Shown: positions 25,501 through 30,330 of the stretch, piece after piece | Numbering within the stretch: the stretch's first letter is position 1 | Layout of the letters: every line of letters begins with the position of its first letter | Assembly (NCBI GenBank): GCA_022494885.1 | Contig: JAGVSM010003929.1 | Span: 146,862 to 210,861 of the forward strand | Source of the DNA: Micrasema longulum | Taxonomy: Eukaryota; Arthropoda; Insecta; Trichoptera; Brachycentridae | Direction of reading: 5' to 3' | DNA length: 64,000 bases | Made by a program: the position numbers and the translations under genes | Notes under the pieces: generated by a model | Databases searched by the model: none | Seen by the model: the letters and a program-made list of their open reading frames with translations, nothing else | Told to the model about the DNA's origin: nothing

Positions 25501-28003
25501 GGGACGCAATTCTGAATATTGTCGATTAATTTATTGACGAGGTATTATTTCAATCATACGAAAACTCATTAGTATTTTTCAGAATAGTGAATATGAAGAC
25601 GGATGAAGAATATAAGGAAATCGAGTGGGCATTTGGGGAGGATCAGTGCCTCGATTATGAACTCTATCTTCATCTGTACATATCGAGACGGTTTACTTAA
25701 CTTCTGTACTATCTGTATCTACCTCGGTATGTTTATTTATTGTTCTACTTGTCATCTCGACATCATATGATCGAAGTAGTAGTGTATCTTCGTAATCGCT
25801 AGAGAGAATTTATCTTCAACTATACCGTTAAGGTGAAGGTATGATGTATTTATCTTCCCATCATAATCGAGGCCCAGGGCCCCGATTACAATGGGAAGTT
25901 AACAGAGTTATCTTCGACTGTCTATAAAGAAAAACCGATATTTGTGTACGAAAATGAGTATATTTGCATGAACATTTAAAATATCTTCATCGGAAACTTA
26001 TAAATGAACATGTTTAAATGAACAAAATGTATGCATATTCTGTTTTTCATACTGAAAACTTAATTTTACTTTGTAGATAAAATTAAAGATAAATGTCAAC
26101 TTCCCTTTTTTTTTCTAGATAATATATATGTATATGCTCAATCATAAGTTACCGACGAAGATACTTTCAATTTTCATACAAATATACATATTTACATAAA
26201 TATAGTTTTTACTTTAAGCCGTCTTGATATGTACCCGTAAAAAACAATACATATACATATTTAAATGTTATTCAATAAGGAATTCTAACAACCAACCACC
26301 CATTCAATAAATAGATATGAGGATAGTAATCTGAATATTATGCTATCCCATTGAATCATTTATATTTTTATTGTATTTTTGTATGTGCATAGTGCATATA
26401 TATTATGCATGTATGTGTGTATATATTTATATATATGTAAATATATGTGTGTATATATGTAAGTATGTGTATATGTATGTATCTAGTATGTATGTGTGTA
26501 TGTATATATATTTAATTTTATTTTTACATTTAACGAAAACAGTACTTTTTTTCTTCTCTTTTGGGCTTTAACTTTTTTTCTATTTCTTCAATATTATTAT
26601 TATTTATAGGAAGCATATTCGAAAACCATAATTGCCGCAACAAATCGGTTTCTTAGAACATGCATTTGCCCATATAGGAACCGATTGCAACATTAGGCAT
26701 ACTAATATTTCTGGCTTGCCGACCCTTCATATACCGAGCCTACTCCTAGTACAAGCGGAATTTGCCAGAGTGTTTTTTGTGCCATTTTTGTAAAAATGTA
26801 CGTAAATAAATAGATTACAAAACGTGAAATATTTACGGCCATAACATGTATCTGCGGTGACAGTCTTTTTTAATTAATATTTTTTACGGATTCTGGCCTT
26901 TTCCCAAGAGAATGCTCTAGTTTCGGCCCATTCTCTTCTCCCCTTACCCCCAGGCGATTCGGGCGCCAAGTCCGTACTTCCGACGTCATTATGTAGCACG
27001 CGAAGGCTTAGGCTAGGCCAAGGATGTAATGCTAAAGCTTTTTGTCTACAAAAAGTTAAGCCTCTGCGCTCACAGTCGGACGGGCGATGGAAGCCGACGT
27101 CACCCGATCTTGCAGCTCGTCACCGAAACTTGACCAACGCGAGTTGTACATGTCAAAGACCACGTTATTTTATTTACTCTTCTTACCCCCAATAACGCAC
27201 TGCATTCGTTTTCCGATGAGGAAGTTCAGCCCTACCGGAAAACGGATGCAAAAAATGTATTCTTACCCGCGGTAAAAATTCGAGCATTAAATTGTACTGC
27301 GAAGTTTCTTGAAAGTGTATGAAAATGAAAAGATTTTAACTAAAACGAACTACCTAGCATGACGTCACTAGTTCTTCCGAATCAACCAATGATAAGAAAG
27401 TTGTATTAGATTTCCAGTTTACGGTAAGTCAACTGACGAATCAGCAGAACTCATCGAGGAGAACGGGAAGAGAACATGAGACGTCACACGCGAACCAATT
27501 TTAAAAATACAAAGCTTTAAAAAATTATAGCGCTGATAATACGATATATTTAAAAAAATAAAAATATTTTACTTAGTTTAAAATAATCTGTTATTAACAA
27601 ATAAAAAAATATTAAGAAACCACTGAAATTCCTCATTACTGCGTATCTCGACTATTATTTCGGGAGGTAATTACTACAACTTCAAAATCGGCATTTGTGA
27701 GTTACCCACTAAAAACACAATTTTTATCCTACTCTATGGATGCTACAAATATAATATAAGTCATCCATTTAAATCATCATAATATGCTTGTAATGAATCA
27801 CCGATTGCCTATTTGTAGCATTCGTGGAGGAAGATACAAATATGTGTTTTTGGGGGGCAGCGGGCTGGCCAGGTGGGCGGCTACTAGCGGCGCAACCCTT
27901 TGCAGACCCAGAGCCTTCTTTTTTCTTCCTCTTCCTAGAAAATAAGTCTTGTGGGGCGCGAAATTTAAATCTTGCCTGGTCACTCAAGACCCTAGCTACA
28001 ACG
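4090..28003 (-). CDS. RING-HC finger protein, 7-exon partial gene model (join)
   Basis: Join on the minus strand: 28003-27802, 15898-15836, 9817-9626, 8543-8402, 7695-7520, 6305-6046, 4540-4090. Each border has GT/AG, and phases agree at all six junctions (0, 0, 0, 1, 0, 2). The product is about 494 residues without its N-terminus. It holds a basic segment ([16 protein letters not shown]), an acidic linker, a C3HC4 RING at about residues 89-130 of the partial product, Ser/Gly/Tyr-rich disorder, and a Lys/Glu-rich helical tail. It is probably a ubiquitin ligase (family knowledge), with substrate unknown. At least one 5' exon, leaving in phase 2, is missing and lies above 28003. The introns are full of transposons. 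The two tandem 45-base candidate micro-exons at 11228-11449 would fit in frame between the second and third exons. Confidence 0.7.
4750..5870 (+). mobile_element. Tc1/mariner-superfamily transposase remnant with nested insertions
   Basis: Broken frames contain [15 protein letters not shown] followed by a [15 protein letters not shown] block (first catalytic Asp), [28 protein letters not shown] (second Asp) and [16 protein letters not shown] (the third). After removal of the insertion at about 5453-5714, the frame continues as [11 protein letters not shown] second foreign piece of about 100 bp (5190-5292) matches a repeat also seen at 34985-35055 and 42700-42770. Catalytic residues are visible, but stops and insertions make it a pseudogene. 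Confidence 0.75.
5453..5714. mobile_element. MITE with long terminal inverted repeats, inside the Tc1-like remnant
   Basis: The left end AATTCGGCCCCTTAGAGTCA and right end TGACTCTAAGGGGCCGAATT are exact reverse complements. The similarity extends inwards about 70 bp (GAAACGTA..., CTACTTTACAGGAGA / TCTCCTGTAAAGTAG). It holds no gene. AATT at both ends may be the target duplication or part of the repeat. It splits a transposase codon series, so it is younger than its host element. Confidence 0.85.
6046..6305 (-). CDS. RING-finger gene, exon before the terminal one
   Basis: The acceptor is GTTTACAG and the donor ATCAG|GTTTGT on the minus strand. The exon is 260 bases, enters in phase 0 and leaves in phase 2, which fits the exons on both sides. 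The peptide begins [20 protein letters not shown], contains [17 protein letters not shown], and ends in a Ser/Thr/Val-rich stretch ([12 protein letters not shown]). It has low hydrophobicity and no recognised fold, so it is likely a disordered linker between the RING domain and the basic tail. The plus-strand frame 6007-6282 is a shadow. Confidence 0.75.
7095..7127 (+). promoter_or_regulatory. Core-promoter-like TATA plus initiator, perhaps inside a solo LTR
   Basis: TATAAA at about 7095 is followed at the canonical spacing of roughly 27 bases by TCAGTC, the arthropod initiator. The downstream stretch (TCAACTCTTCATTGCCG...) is unlike the surrounding AT-rich DNA. No coding frame follows, since the ATG at 7201 is stopped after two codons. 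An LTR of a retrotransposon inserted in the RING-gene intron would explain a lone promoter and the ending CCCTTAACA at about 7280. I could not define LTR borders or a target duplication. Confidence 0.35.
7520..7695 (-). CDS. RING-finger gene, GC-rich Ser/Gly/Cys exon
   Basis: The acceptor is TTTATTGTTTCAG and the donor AAG|GTAATT on the minus strand. The 176-base exon enters with two bases completing a Gly codon and leaves in phase 0. Only one frame is open across the whole exon: [19 protein letters not shown] followed by [10 protein letters not shown], then a Pro/Arg/Ser-rich end finishing HHSMK. It is far more GC-rich than its surroundings. The other two minus frames meet stops before the donor. 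The plus-strand open frame 7412-7699 is a shadow. The residue bias points to a disordered segment, with a cysteine cluster of unknown use. Confidence 0.7.
7748..7930 (+). mobile_element. tRNA-derived SINE, family 4
   Basis: It starts GGCGGCTCTCGTGGTAGATA (A-box-like). A B box GGGTTCGATTAC lies about 60 bases on, then a tail ending CCTGTTGTGGTCCAAAA and an A-run. It matches the copy at 35558-35737 in both the tRNA-like head and the CCTGTTGTGGTGCAAAA end. Shorter relatives are at about 15240-15350 (+) and 46560-46640 (-). It lies in the intron between two RING-gene exons. Confidence 0.7.
8205..8370. repeat. CATCGATG-rich repeat cluster, hAT-like end
   Basis: TAGGGATGCAAC, a form seen at hAT-type ends, opens a 165-base stretch packed with ACATCGATG or its reverse (about ten CATCG or CGATG units, many paired as imperfect inverted repeats such as AAAACATCGATATATCG). 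It lies just downstream (minus sense) of the RING-gene exon ending at 8402. I see no coding frame. It is probably a short non-autonomous element with subterminal repeats. Confidence 0.45.
8402..8543 (-). CDS. RING-finger gene, Ser/Tyr-repeat exon
   Basis: The acceptor is TGCTTTCAG and the donor TCTCAG|GTACCA on the minus strand. The 142-base exon enters in phase 0 and leaves in phase 1, as the neighbouring exons require. The peptide contains a degenerate repeat, [15 protein letters not shown] then [14 protein letters not shown] then PNSASLYSM, of about 15 residues per unit, followed by a Ser-rich end. This is a low-complexity segment following the RING domain. The donor is not a strong consensus, so the last few bases are less certain than the frame. 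Confidence 0.7.
8544..9625. other. Intron of the RING gene between exons 8543 and 9626
   Basis: AT-rich, with poly(T) near 8855-8870. The plus-strand open frames at 9272-9484 and 9321-9608 overlap in different frames, have no splice or homology support, and are probably chance. Confidence 0.4.
9626..9817 (-). CDS. RING-finger gene, RING-HC domain exon
   Basis: This 192-base exon (acceptor GATTTCAG, donor CAG|GTGAGT, phase 0 at both ends) encodes a complete C3HC4 RING: C-V-I-C, 11 residues, C-G-H, three residues, C-R-K-C, 17 residues, C-V-I-C. All eight zinc ligands are present. RING-HC domains of this type normally recruit an E2 ubiquitin-conjugating enzyme, so an E3 ligase role is the family expectation and is not shown here. 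After the RING come [16 protein letters not shown]. The upstream exon supplies an acidic lead ([15 protein letters not shown]). The ATG inside this exon at 9805 lies within the zinc site and cannot be the true start. I do not recognise the orthologue. Confidence 0.85.
10008..10340 (+). repeat. Interspersed repeat family A, copy 1
   Basis: It starts near CGTATTATAAGCGCTATGAT and contains TGAAATTACTCCGC, GACGTC, TATCATTGGTTGATTC, CATTTTCAAGAAACTTTGCGG and AATTTTTACGGCGCGTAAGAAA, ending GCTGAAGTTTCTCATT. The same ordered blocks recur at 21360-21905, 27215-27555 (reverse), 52930-53240 and 63657-64000 (reverse). There is no coding capacity, and it is likely a non-autonomous mobile element. Confidence 0.75.
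11228..11272 (-). other. Candidate micro-exon, tandem copy A
   Basis: On the minus strand, acceptor TTTATCCAG is followed by 45 bases reading [15 protein letters not shown] up to a GT. Copy B (11449-11405) is 177 bp away and reads [15 protein letters not shown]. Over the 51 bases from GTGGCTGAC to the TAC after the possible donor, the copies differ at four sites, while the flanks are much more diverged. Both copies have an AG acceptor and 45 bases (15 codons). The donors (GAC|GTTTAC here) are weak. It lies in the RING-gene intron on the same strand. It could also be a fragment of an unknown mobile element. Confidence 0.35.
11405..11449 (-). other. Candidate micro-exon, tandem copy B
   Basis: Partner of 11272-11228. 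On the minus strand, acceptor GAAGTATTAG is followed by 45 bases reading [15 protein letters not shown], then GAC|GTATAC as a moderate donor. Inclusion of either copy between the phase-0 exons 15898-15836 and 9817-9626 would add 15 residues in frame, just before the RING. Mutually exclusive use is an inference from the arrangement only. Confidence 0.35.
11808..13070 (+). mobile_element. mariner transposon, full length but inactivated
   Basis: The element is 1263 bp with 30-bp terminal inverted repeats (GAGGGTAAGGTGAAAAGTTC... at the left, its reverse complement at the right; only the outermost base differs). TA dinucleotides flank it at 11806-11807 and 13071-13072. Together these give the standard mariner size, ends and target site. 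It is inserted in an intron of the RING gene. Confidence 0.95.
11966..13004 (+). pseudogene. mariner transposase, frameshifted
   Basis: The frame starts [13 protein letters not shown] at 11966 and stops after 16 codons. The following blocks lie in different frames: a helix-turn-helix part ([16 protein letters not shown]), MDETWIHHY holding the first catalytic Asp, QDNAPAHK with the second, and [14 protein letters not shown] with the third. There are 34 residues between the second and third Asp, which is the DD34D signature of mariner. The frame from 12735 runs uninterrupted to GDYVEK and TAA at 13004. Several frameshifts, a short duplication near 12215-12235 and a stop in place of Trp show that it cannot make transposase. 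Confidence 0.92.
13073..14780. other. AT-rich intron sequence of the RING gene
   Basis: No exon is seen. A C-run lies at about 13720-13730 and short plus-strand frames (13261-13455, 13693-13881, 14419-14688) have no homology or splice support. Nothing else recognised. Confidence 0.35.
14783..15060 (-). pseudogene. BEL/Pao retrotransposon, end of Pol (after integrase)
   Basis: On the minus strand about 85 codons read [16 protein letters not shown], then [20 protein letters not shown], then [13 protein letters not shown]. This is the characteristic C-terminal domain that follows integrase in BEL/Pao elements (W..EY...LQ.R.KW, ...DN.PP..W.LG, ..PG.DG..RV). Neither the LTRs nor the rest of Pol is present, so this is a truncated relic in an intron of the RING gene. 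Confidence 0.7.
15235..15360 (+). repeat. Partial SINE of family 4
   Basis: It holds GGTTCGATTTCCTGTATGA (B box) and, about 80 bases on, GGGCCTCTTTACCTGTTGTGGTGCAAAA, the same tail as at 7905-7930 and 35705-35737. The A-box part is not recognisable. Confidence 0.5.
15836..15898 (-). CDS. RING-finger gene, 21-codon acidic exon
   Basis: The 63-base exon has acceptor TTCTTTTCTAG and donor GAAGAG|GTACGA on the minus strand, in phase 0 at both ends. The peptide begins [18 protein letters not shown] and ends EEE, running directly into the C-V-I-C of the RING exon. This arrangement, an acidic helix right before a RING, supports the join. It is too short for an ORF scan and was found by splice signals and phase. 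The intron below it is about 6 kb and holds family A copy 1, the mariner and the BEL piece. Confidence 0.7.
16130..16550. repeat. TATCCGG-rich repeat and a block shared with 51990-52108
   Basis: 16130-16210 contains clustered TATCCGG, ATCCGGCA and CCGGCCGG words, a subterminal-repeat style typical of hAT-like elements. 16425-16545 (GACCAGTCTGTTTTTTGTCTG...TTGTACTTGAAGTTTTA) recurs as GACCAATCTGTTTTTTGGTT...TTGTACTTGAAGTTTTA at 51990-52108. No coding frame supported. Confidence 0.5.
16551..17737. other. Intron or intergenic sequence with no recognised feature
   Basis: Short opposing frames at 17064-17258 and 17127-17318 overlap on the two strands, and neither shows homology. Nothing else seen. 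Confidence 0.3.
17740..17860 (+). mobile_element. tRNA-derived SINE, family 3
   Basis: The head GCCTCGTGGTGTAATGGTCA is tRNA-like (A box) and CGGAATCGATTCCC is a B box at normal spacing. The acceptor stem does not close well, so it is a SINE head or tRNA relic, not a working tRNA. It is immediately followed by a family 2 SINE. Confidence 0.6.
17868..18058 (+). mobile_element. tRNA-derived SINE, family 2, copy 1
   Basis: The head GGGTTGTGGTCTTGTGGCTA and the B box TAGTTCGAATCTCACT are followed by a body with ACTCGTTGAAAATGGCCCTA and a tail AAGAACGCAAATATTTCTTT plus an A-run. Reverse copies with the same order are at 46142-46331 and 50733-50865. Confidence 0.75.
18058..18150 (+). repeat. Repeat family D, copy 1
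   Basis: TGGTACCTGAAGCGTAAGAC followed by TGATCATTTTATCTTCATGT, then an imperfect GCTGCGATT and GTACCAATT. The same blocks are at 41115-41215 (+) and 42045-42137 (-). Confidence 0.55.
18151..21290. other. AT-rich stretch, no gene recognised
   Basis: TAGAGATGGGCATTTCGG at about 18148 resembles a hAT-type end. Short runs with GTTTCG and AAACGT words follow to about 18250 and reappear at 19395-19550. The frames at 18709-18897 and 19666-19881 have no support. The remainder looks like neutral intron sequence. Confidence 0.3.
21293..21910 (+). repeat. Interspersed repeat family A, copy 2, split by a SINE
   Basis: The family A blocks (TGAT.TTTTAAAGTTTTGTAAT, TATCATTGGTTGATTC, AGAGAAACTCCGCAGTAC, TTTTTACCGCGTGTAAGAAA, GCACCGAACTTCC) are interrupted at 21579-21796 by a tRNA-derived SINE. 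A short inverted end AGGAAGTTCGGC at about 21299 mirrors GCACCGAACTTCCTT at 21893, suggesting terminal inverted repeats for this family. Confidence 0.7.
21579..21796 (+). mobile_element. tRNA-derived SINE, family 1, copy 1
   Basis: The head is GGCGCCGTGGCGCAGTTGGT (A box), then GCGGGTTCGATTCCCGCC (B box), a body with GCTGACAAGCCTC and AGAGGCTTAGCGGGTTATTC, and an A-run. The second copy, at 29191-29410, shares head, body and tail. The GTGGCGCAGTTGG head is closest to a tRNA gene, and the anticodon arm is decayed. It sits inside a family A repeat. Confidence 0.8.
21959..22012. repeat. Perfect short inverted repeat around an A/T run
   Basis: AATATACATTCAAGTAAAAA and its reverse complement face each other across an A/T run with almost no loop. 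It could extrude as a cruciform. No coding content. Confidence 0.7.
22690..22990 (-). mobile_element. Penelope-like element, 3' remnant
   Basis: On the minus strand the frame [18 protein letters not shown]...LNSTWFPAL ends at a stop near 22852. This is the usual C-terminus of the Penelope-like polyprotein, which ends its endonuclease region with EAIEI.KHPNN.N..DG. About 100 bases after the stop comes the CTGAAGATGGC...GCCGAAACG signature discussed in the findings. The region is truncated upstream. Confidence 0.55.
23095..23370 (-). pseudogene. Non-LTR retrotransposon tail (C-terminus of RT protein)
   Basis: Minus-strand frames give [14 protein letters not shown], the RR..WLGHV.RM motif near the end of many non-LTR polyproteins. 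It is followed, with a frameshift, by [20 protein letters not shown] or, in another frame, [16 protein letters not shown]. The latter matches a copy at 50600-50725 (RLSTPYAPTRERTWND). The open frame from 23324 is therefore a decayed element end and not a gene. Confidence 0.6.
23371..25640. other. AT-rich stretch with T-rich LINE-like sequence
   Basis: 24500-24700 carries blocks (GACAGGTCATAAGCCCTGTA, TTCTATATTACCTTCTCTTA) shared with 42600-42670 in reverse and with 34945-34985. The rest is simple AT-rich sequence. A possible tiny start exon at 23801-23813 and an acceptor at 25580 were considered and not accepted. Confidence 0.35.
25645..26112. mobile_element. MITE family B, two copies back to back
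   Basis: Copy 1 runs from GTGCCTCGATTATGAACTC to CATAATCGAGGCCC (about 25645-25875). Copy 2 begins at once with GGGCCCCGATTACAATGGGA and ends in decayed AAATGTCAACTTCCC (about 25876-26112). The ends are inverted repeats of GGCCCCGATTACAATG..AAGTTAAC type. Other copies lie at 29163-29700, 36651-36872 and 61769-62017. No coding capacity. Confidence 0.75.
26380..26515. repeat. TATG/TATA simple repeat
   Basis: Degenerate runs of GTATGTGTGTATATAT-type sequence over about 130 bases. The open frame at 26371-26571 is an artefact of this repeat. Confidence 0.8.
26516..27214. other. Stretch with no recognised feature
   Basis: 26890-27200 is less AT-rich and contains short pyrimidine-rich runs. I found no splice-supported frame in it. 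Confidence 0.3.
27215..27555 (-). repeat. Interspersed repeat family A, copy 3 (reverse)
   Basis: GAGGAAGTTCAGCCCTACCG, CGGTAAAAATTCGAGCATTA, GACGTCACTAGTTCTTCCGA, ATCAACCAATGATAAG and GAGACGTCACACGCG follow in order. This is the reverse of copy 1 and parallel to the copy at 63657-64000. Confidence 0.8.
27802..28003 (-). CDS. RING-finger gene, most upstream exon identified
   Basis: On the minus strand, acceptor TTACTAACAG is followed by 202 bases reading [20 protein letters not shown], then [16 protein letters not shown], a Ser/Pro/Ala-rich part and [16 protein letters not shown], up to CAATCG|GTGATT. It enters with one base completing a codon and leaves in phase 0, which fits the 15898-15836 exon. 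The RKRKKK cluster could be a nuclear localisation signal. The codon use is more GC-rich than the surroundings, as in the other exons. The donor is acceptable but not strong, so the 3' border is less sure. The plus-strand frame 27824-28039 is a shadow. Confidence 0.55.
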
Positions 28004-28215
28004 CTGTTAGTAAGTAACTCAAAAATGCTGATTTTGTAACCAAGATGTAGTAATTACCCCACGATTTGATACTTACTGGCAAGATGGTGAACTGTTTTGT
28101 TTATTTAGAAAAATAACAGAAGATTTATAAACAATGCACATAACAATATATGACTTCAATTTAACTATGCAACACTTTTTGTAAACTATTTTTTAAATAA
28201 ATGTATTATTTTAAC

Positions 28216-28938
28216 GTAATGATGTAATAACTTATATTTCCATATAAGTTATTAATTTCAAAAATACTTGGTACACTTCCACTTATTTATTTTGACCAAT
28301 TAGCGCTTTCACCCTCTAATGGGCATCTTCAGACTGGTGAATATTATACAGTGTAAGGGTAATTTATATAAATCTAAATATTATCTTAAGTGTAGGTACA
28401 TTAAAAAATAAGCTGAAAAAGATACAATACGCAATATTGCAATAAAACATAGTGAGACAAATTATTGAAACATGTGTTGGCGGCGGTGTACTTTAAGAAA
28501 ATATTATACTATTTGAAATATATTTACTGTTTTATTACAATGTACAGGGTCTAACTAAGGGGGCTAATAAGGGTGAGTTTTTAAATTCTATCTGCTGATT
28601 TATTAAAATTCTATCGCTATTATTTTTTATCCTATTTATTTCTAAAATTTCTAATCTATCTAACTTTTGACCTTTATGTCCTACATGTAAAATTTTTATG
28701 TTTTTTGTTTTATCAAAAGTATGTTTAAATTAATTTAAATGTGCTGCATAGTTTGATTAGTCGTTATTTAATCTATGTGAATCTAAATGTTCTTTCACTC
28801 TGTATTTAATAGCTCTCCCGCTTTGTCATAGGACACATATAGATGTGAACCAGGACAAGTAAATGTTAGTTCGTATATTCCGCTATTTATTTTTTAAATT
28901 AATAACTTATATGGAAATATAAGTTATTACATCATTAC
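28216..28938 (-). mobile_element. Penelope-like element remnant bounded by a perfect 40-bp inverted repeat
   Basis: 28216-28255 and 28899-28938 are exact reverse complements. Within each arm AATAACTTATAT-TTCC-ATATAAGTTATT is itself a hairpin. On the minus strand the interior reads SGIYELTFTCPGSHLYVSYD, then AIKYRVKEHLDSH, KILHVGHKGQKLDRLEILEI and IKNNSDRILINQQIEF, with one frameshift and two stops. The G-I-Y...C-P-G...Y-V...R.KEHL order fits the GIY-YIG endonuclease region of Penelope-like retroelements. Downstream on the same strand lies CTGAAGATGCC...GGGTGAAAG at 28332-28306. The element is dead. Confidence 0.65.
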
Positions 28939-29162
28939 AATGGAATGCCATCAAGATTTGTCAATAAATAATTTAAATGAAATATTATTTTATCGTTGCG
29001 CATTGTCGGGAACCGAACACGGATGCGTGGTATCATAACCCATTGATTACTACCTAACGAAAAAGGTAAACTCACCAAACAAAGATAATTGAAATCATGA
29101 AAAAAATATGAAGTTTTGAATTATTTTTACGGGATTTTCCCAACGATTCGCTTCAGGGTTCA

Positions 29163-29700
29163 GGCCCCAATTGCAATGCAAAGTTAACAGGCGTCGTGGC
29201 TCAGTTGGTTAAACGGCCAACAGTGAAACTGGCGTCGCGAGTTCGATTTCCGCCAGTTGCAAGAAAAAAAACCCAGCAAAGATTTTTTTCTTAATTGATT
29301 GTTTTGGAGTATACATAACTTCCTTCCATATCCCTTCTTTCCCACCTGCTGACAAGCCTCTGAAACAGAGGCTCAGCGGGTTATTCATTTAAAAAATAAT
29401 ATAAAAAAACAGAGTTATCTTCTAGGGATATAAATAAAAATTTATTTTTACCCTTAAAATAAAACAATGATCCACAGAGTTAGTGCTACAAATATCCAAA
29501 GAGTAATCTTCAATTGTCTATAAAATAAAATTGTTTTTTTAAGCGGAAATGTCAATATATAAAGTATCTTCGTTGATAATATTTAATTAAACTTGTTTTA
29601 AATTTAAAAAAACATACTCATTTTCGTACAGAAAAAATATTTTACCATTACAGACAATTGAAGATGACTCTGGTAACTTCCCATTGTAATCGAGGCCCTA
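29163..29700. mobile_element. MITE family B copy, split by a SINE
   Basis: It begins AGGCCCCAATTGCAATGCAA and ends CCCATTGTAATCGAGGCCC, the inverted ends of family B. Internal AGAGTTATCTTC and the matching GAAGATGACTCTGG are also inverted. 29191-29410 is a foreign SINE flanked by AACAG. Confidence 0.8.
29191..29410 (+). mobile_element. tRNA-derived SINE, family 1, copy 2
   Basis: The head is GCGTCGTGGCTCAGTTGGTT, the B box GAGTTCGATTTCCGCC, the body CTGACAAGCCTCTGAAACAG, then GCTCAGCGGGTTATTC and an A-rich tail. AACAG stands directly before the head and again after the tail, a target duplication. The site agrees with uninterrupted family B copies (TTAACAGAGTTATC). Confidence 0.85.
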
Positions 29701-29762
29701 CAGTGCGATTCTGAACGCTTTTTATACTTCCTAGAGAGCGTTCAGAATCATACTGCTATTGT

Positions 29763-30330
29763 CAAATCTTTAGTCCTTAAAATGTAACATGATTAGAATG
29801 ACAGTTGTCAGAAAAAGTGACGACATAACTTTGTAGTAACGTCAAAGAAGTTATTTACATTGACACACGAAAAATCATTTGTATCTGGCGTGTTAATTTA
29901 TTTTTTAATAAAATGCTTGAAATATAAATCAACATTAATATATAAAATCAGCTTTAAAACTAAAAGAAAACTAAAATAAACCTAATTATTAACGACGTTC
30001 TTACAAGGTTATTTTATTTTGCAAAAACGTTAGAGACGGGACAAATTGATCAATGTAAATTAATCGAATAAAAAAATAATTAATTTGATGTTGTTCATAA
30101 ATAAACTATAAATGTCCCATTTTTTGGTGAATAATTGTGTTAAACACACTACAATAGACTTGTTTTTGCGTTTTTTATATAAATTTTCGGAAACAGAGTT
30201 TTATGATTGCACGAAATAACTGATAAAATCGATTTGATCAGTGATCAGTAATTTCCCATCACCAATGAAATTAGTTTGACAGCTGTCATTGTAATCAAGC
30301 TATATTTTAAGGACTAGAGATAAATCAAAT
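29763..30330. mobile_element. MITE, about 570 bp, imperfect terminal inverted repeats
   Basis: The left end CAAATCTTTAGTCCTTAAAA...ATGATTAGAATGACAGTTGTCA faces the right end TTGACAGCTGTCATTGTAAT...ATTTTAAGGACTAGAGATAA as an inverted repeat of about 45 bp. The middle is AT-rich without coding frames. A separate hairpin (29703-29755) lies just to the left. Confidence 0.7.

Noticed and set aside
25580..25650. Acceptor followed by an open frame [18 protein letters not shown] on the + strand
   Set aside because: The frame runs straight into a MITE, there is no donor, and no partner exon was found.
26371..26571. 66-codon Tyr/Val/Cys-rich open frame
   Set aside because: Produced by the TATG/TATA simple repeat.
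27824..28039. 71-codon + strand open frame
   Set aside because: Shadow of the minus-strand exon 28003-27802, with no splice or homology support of its own.
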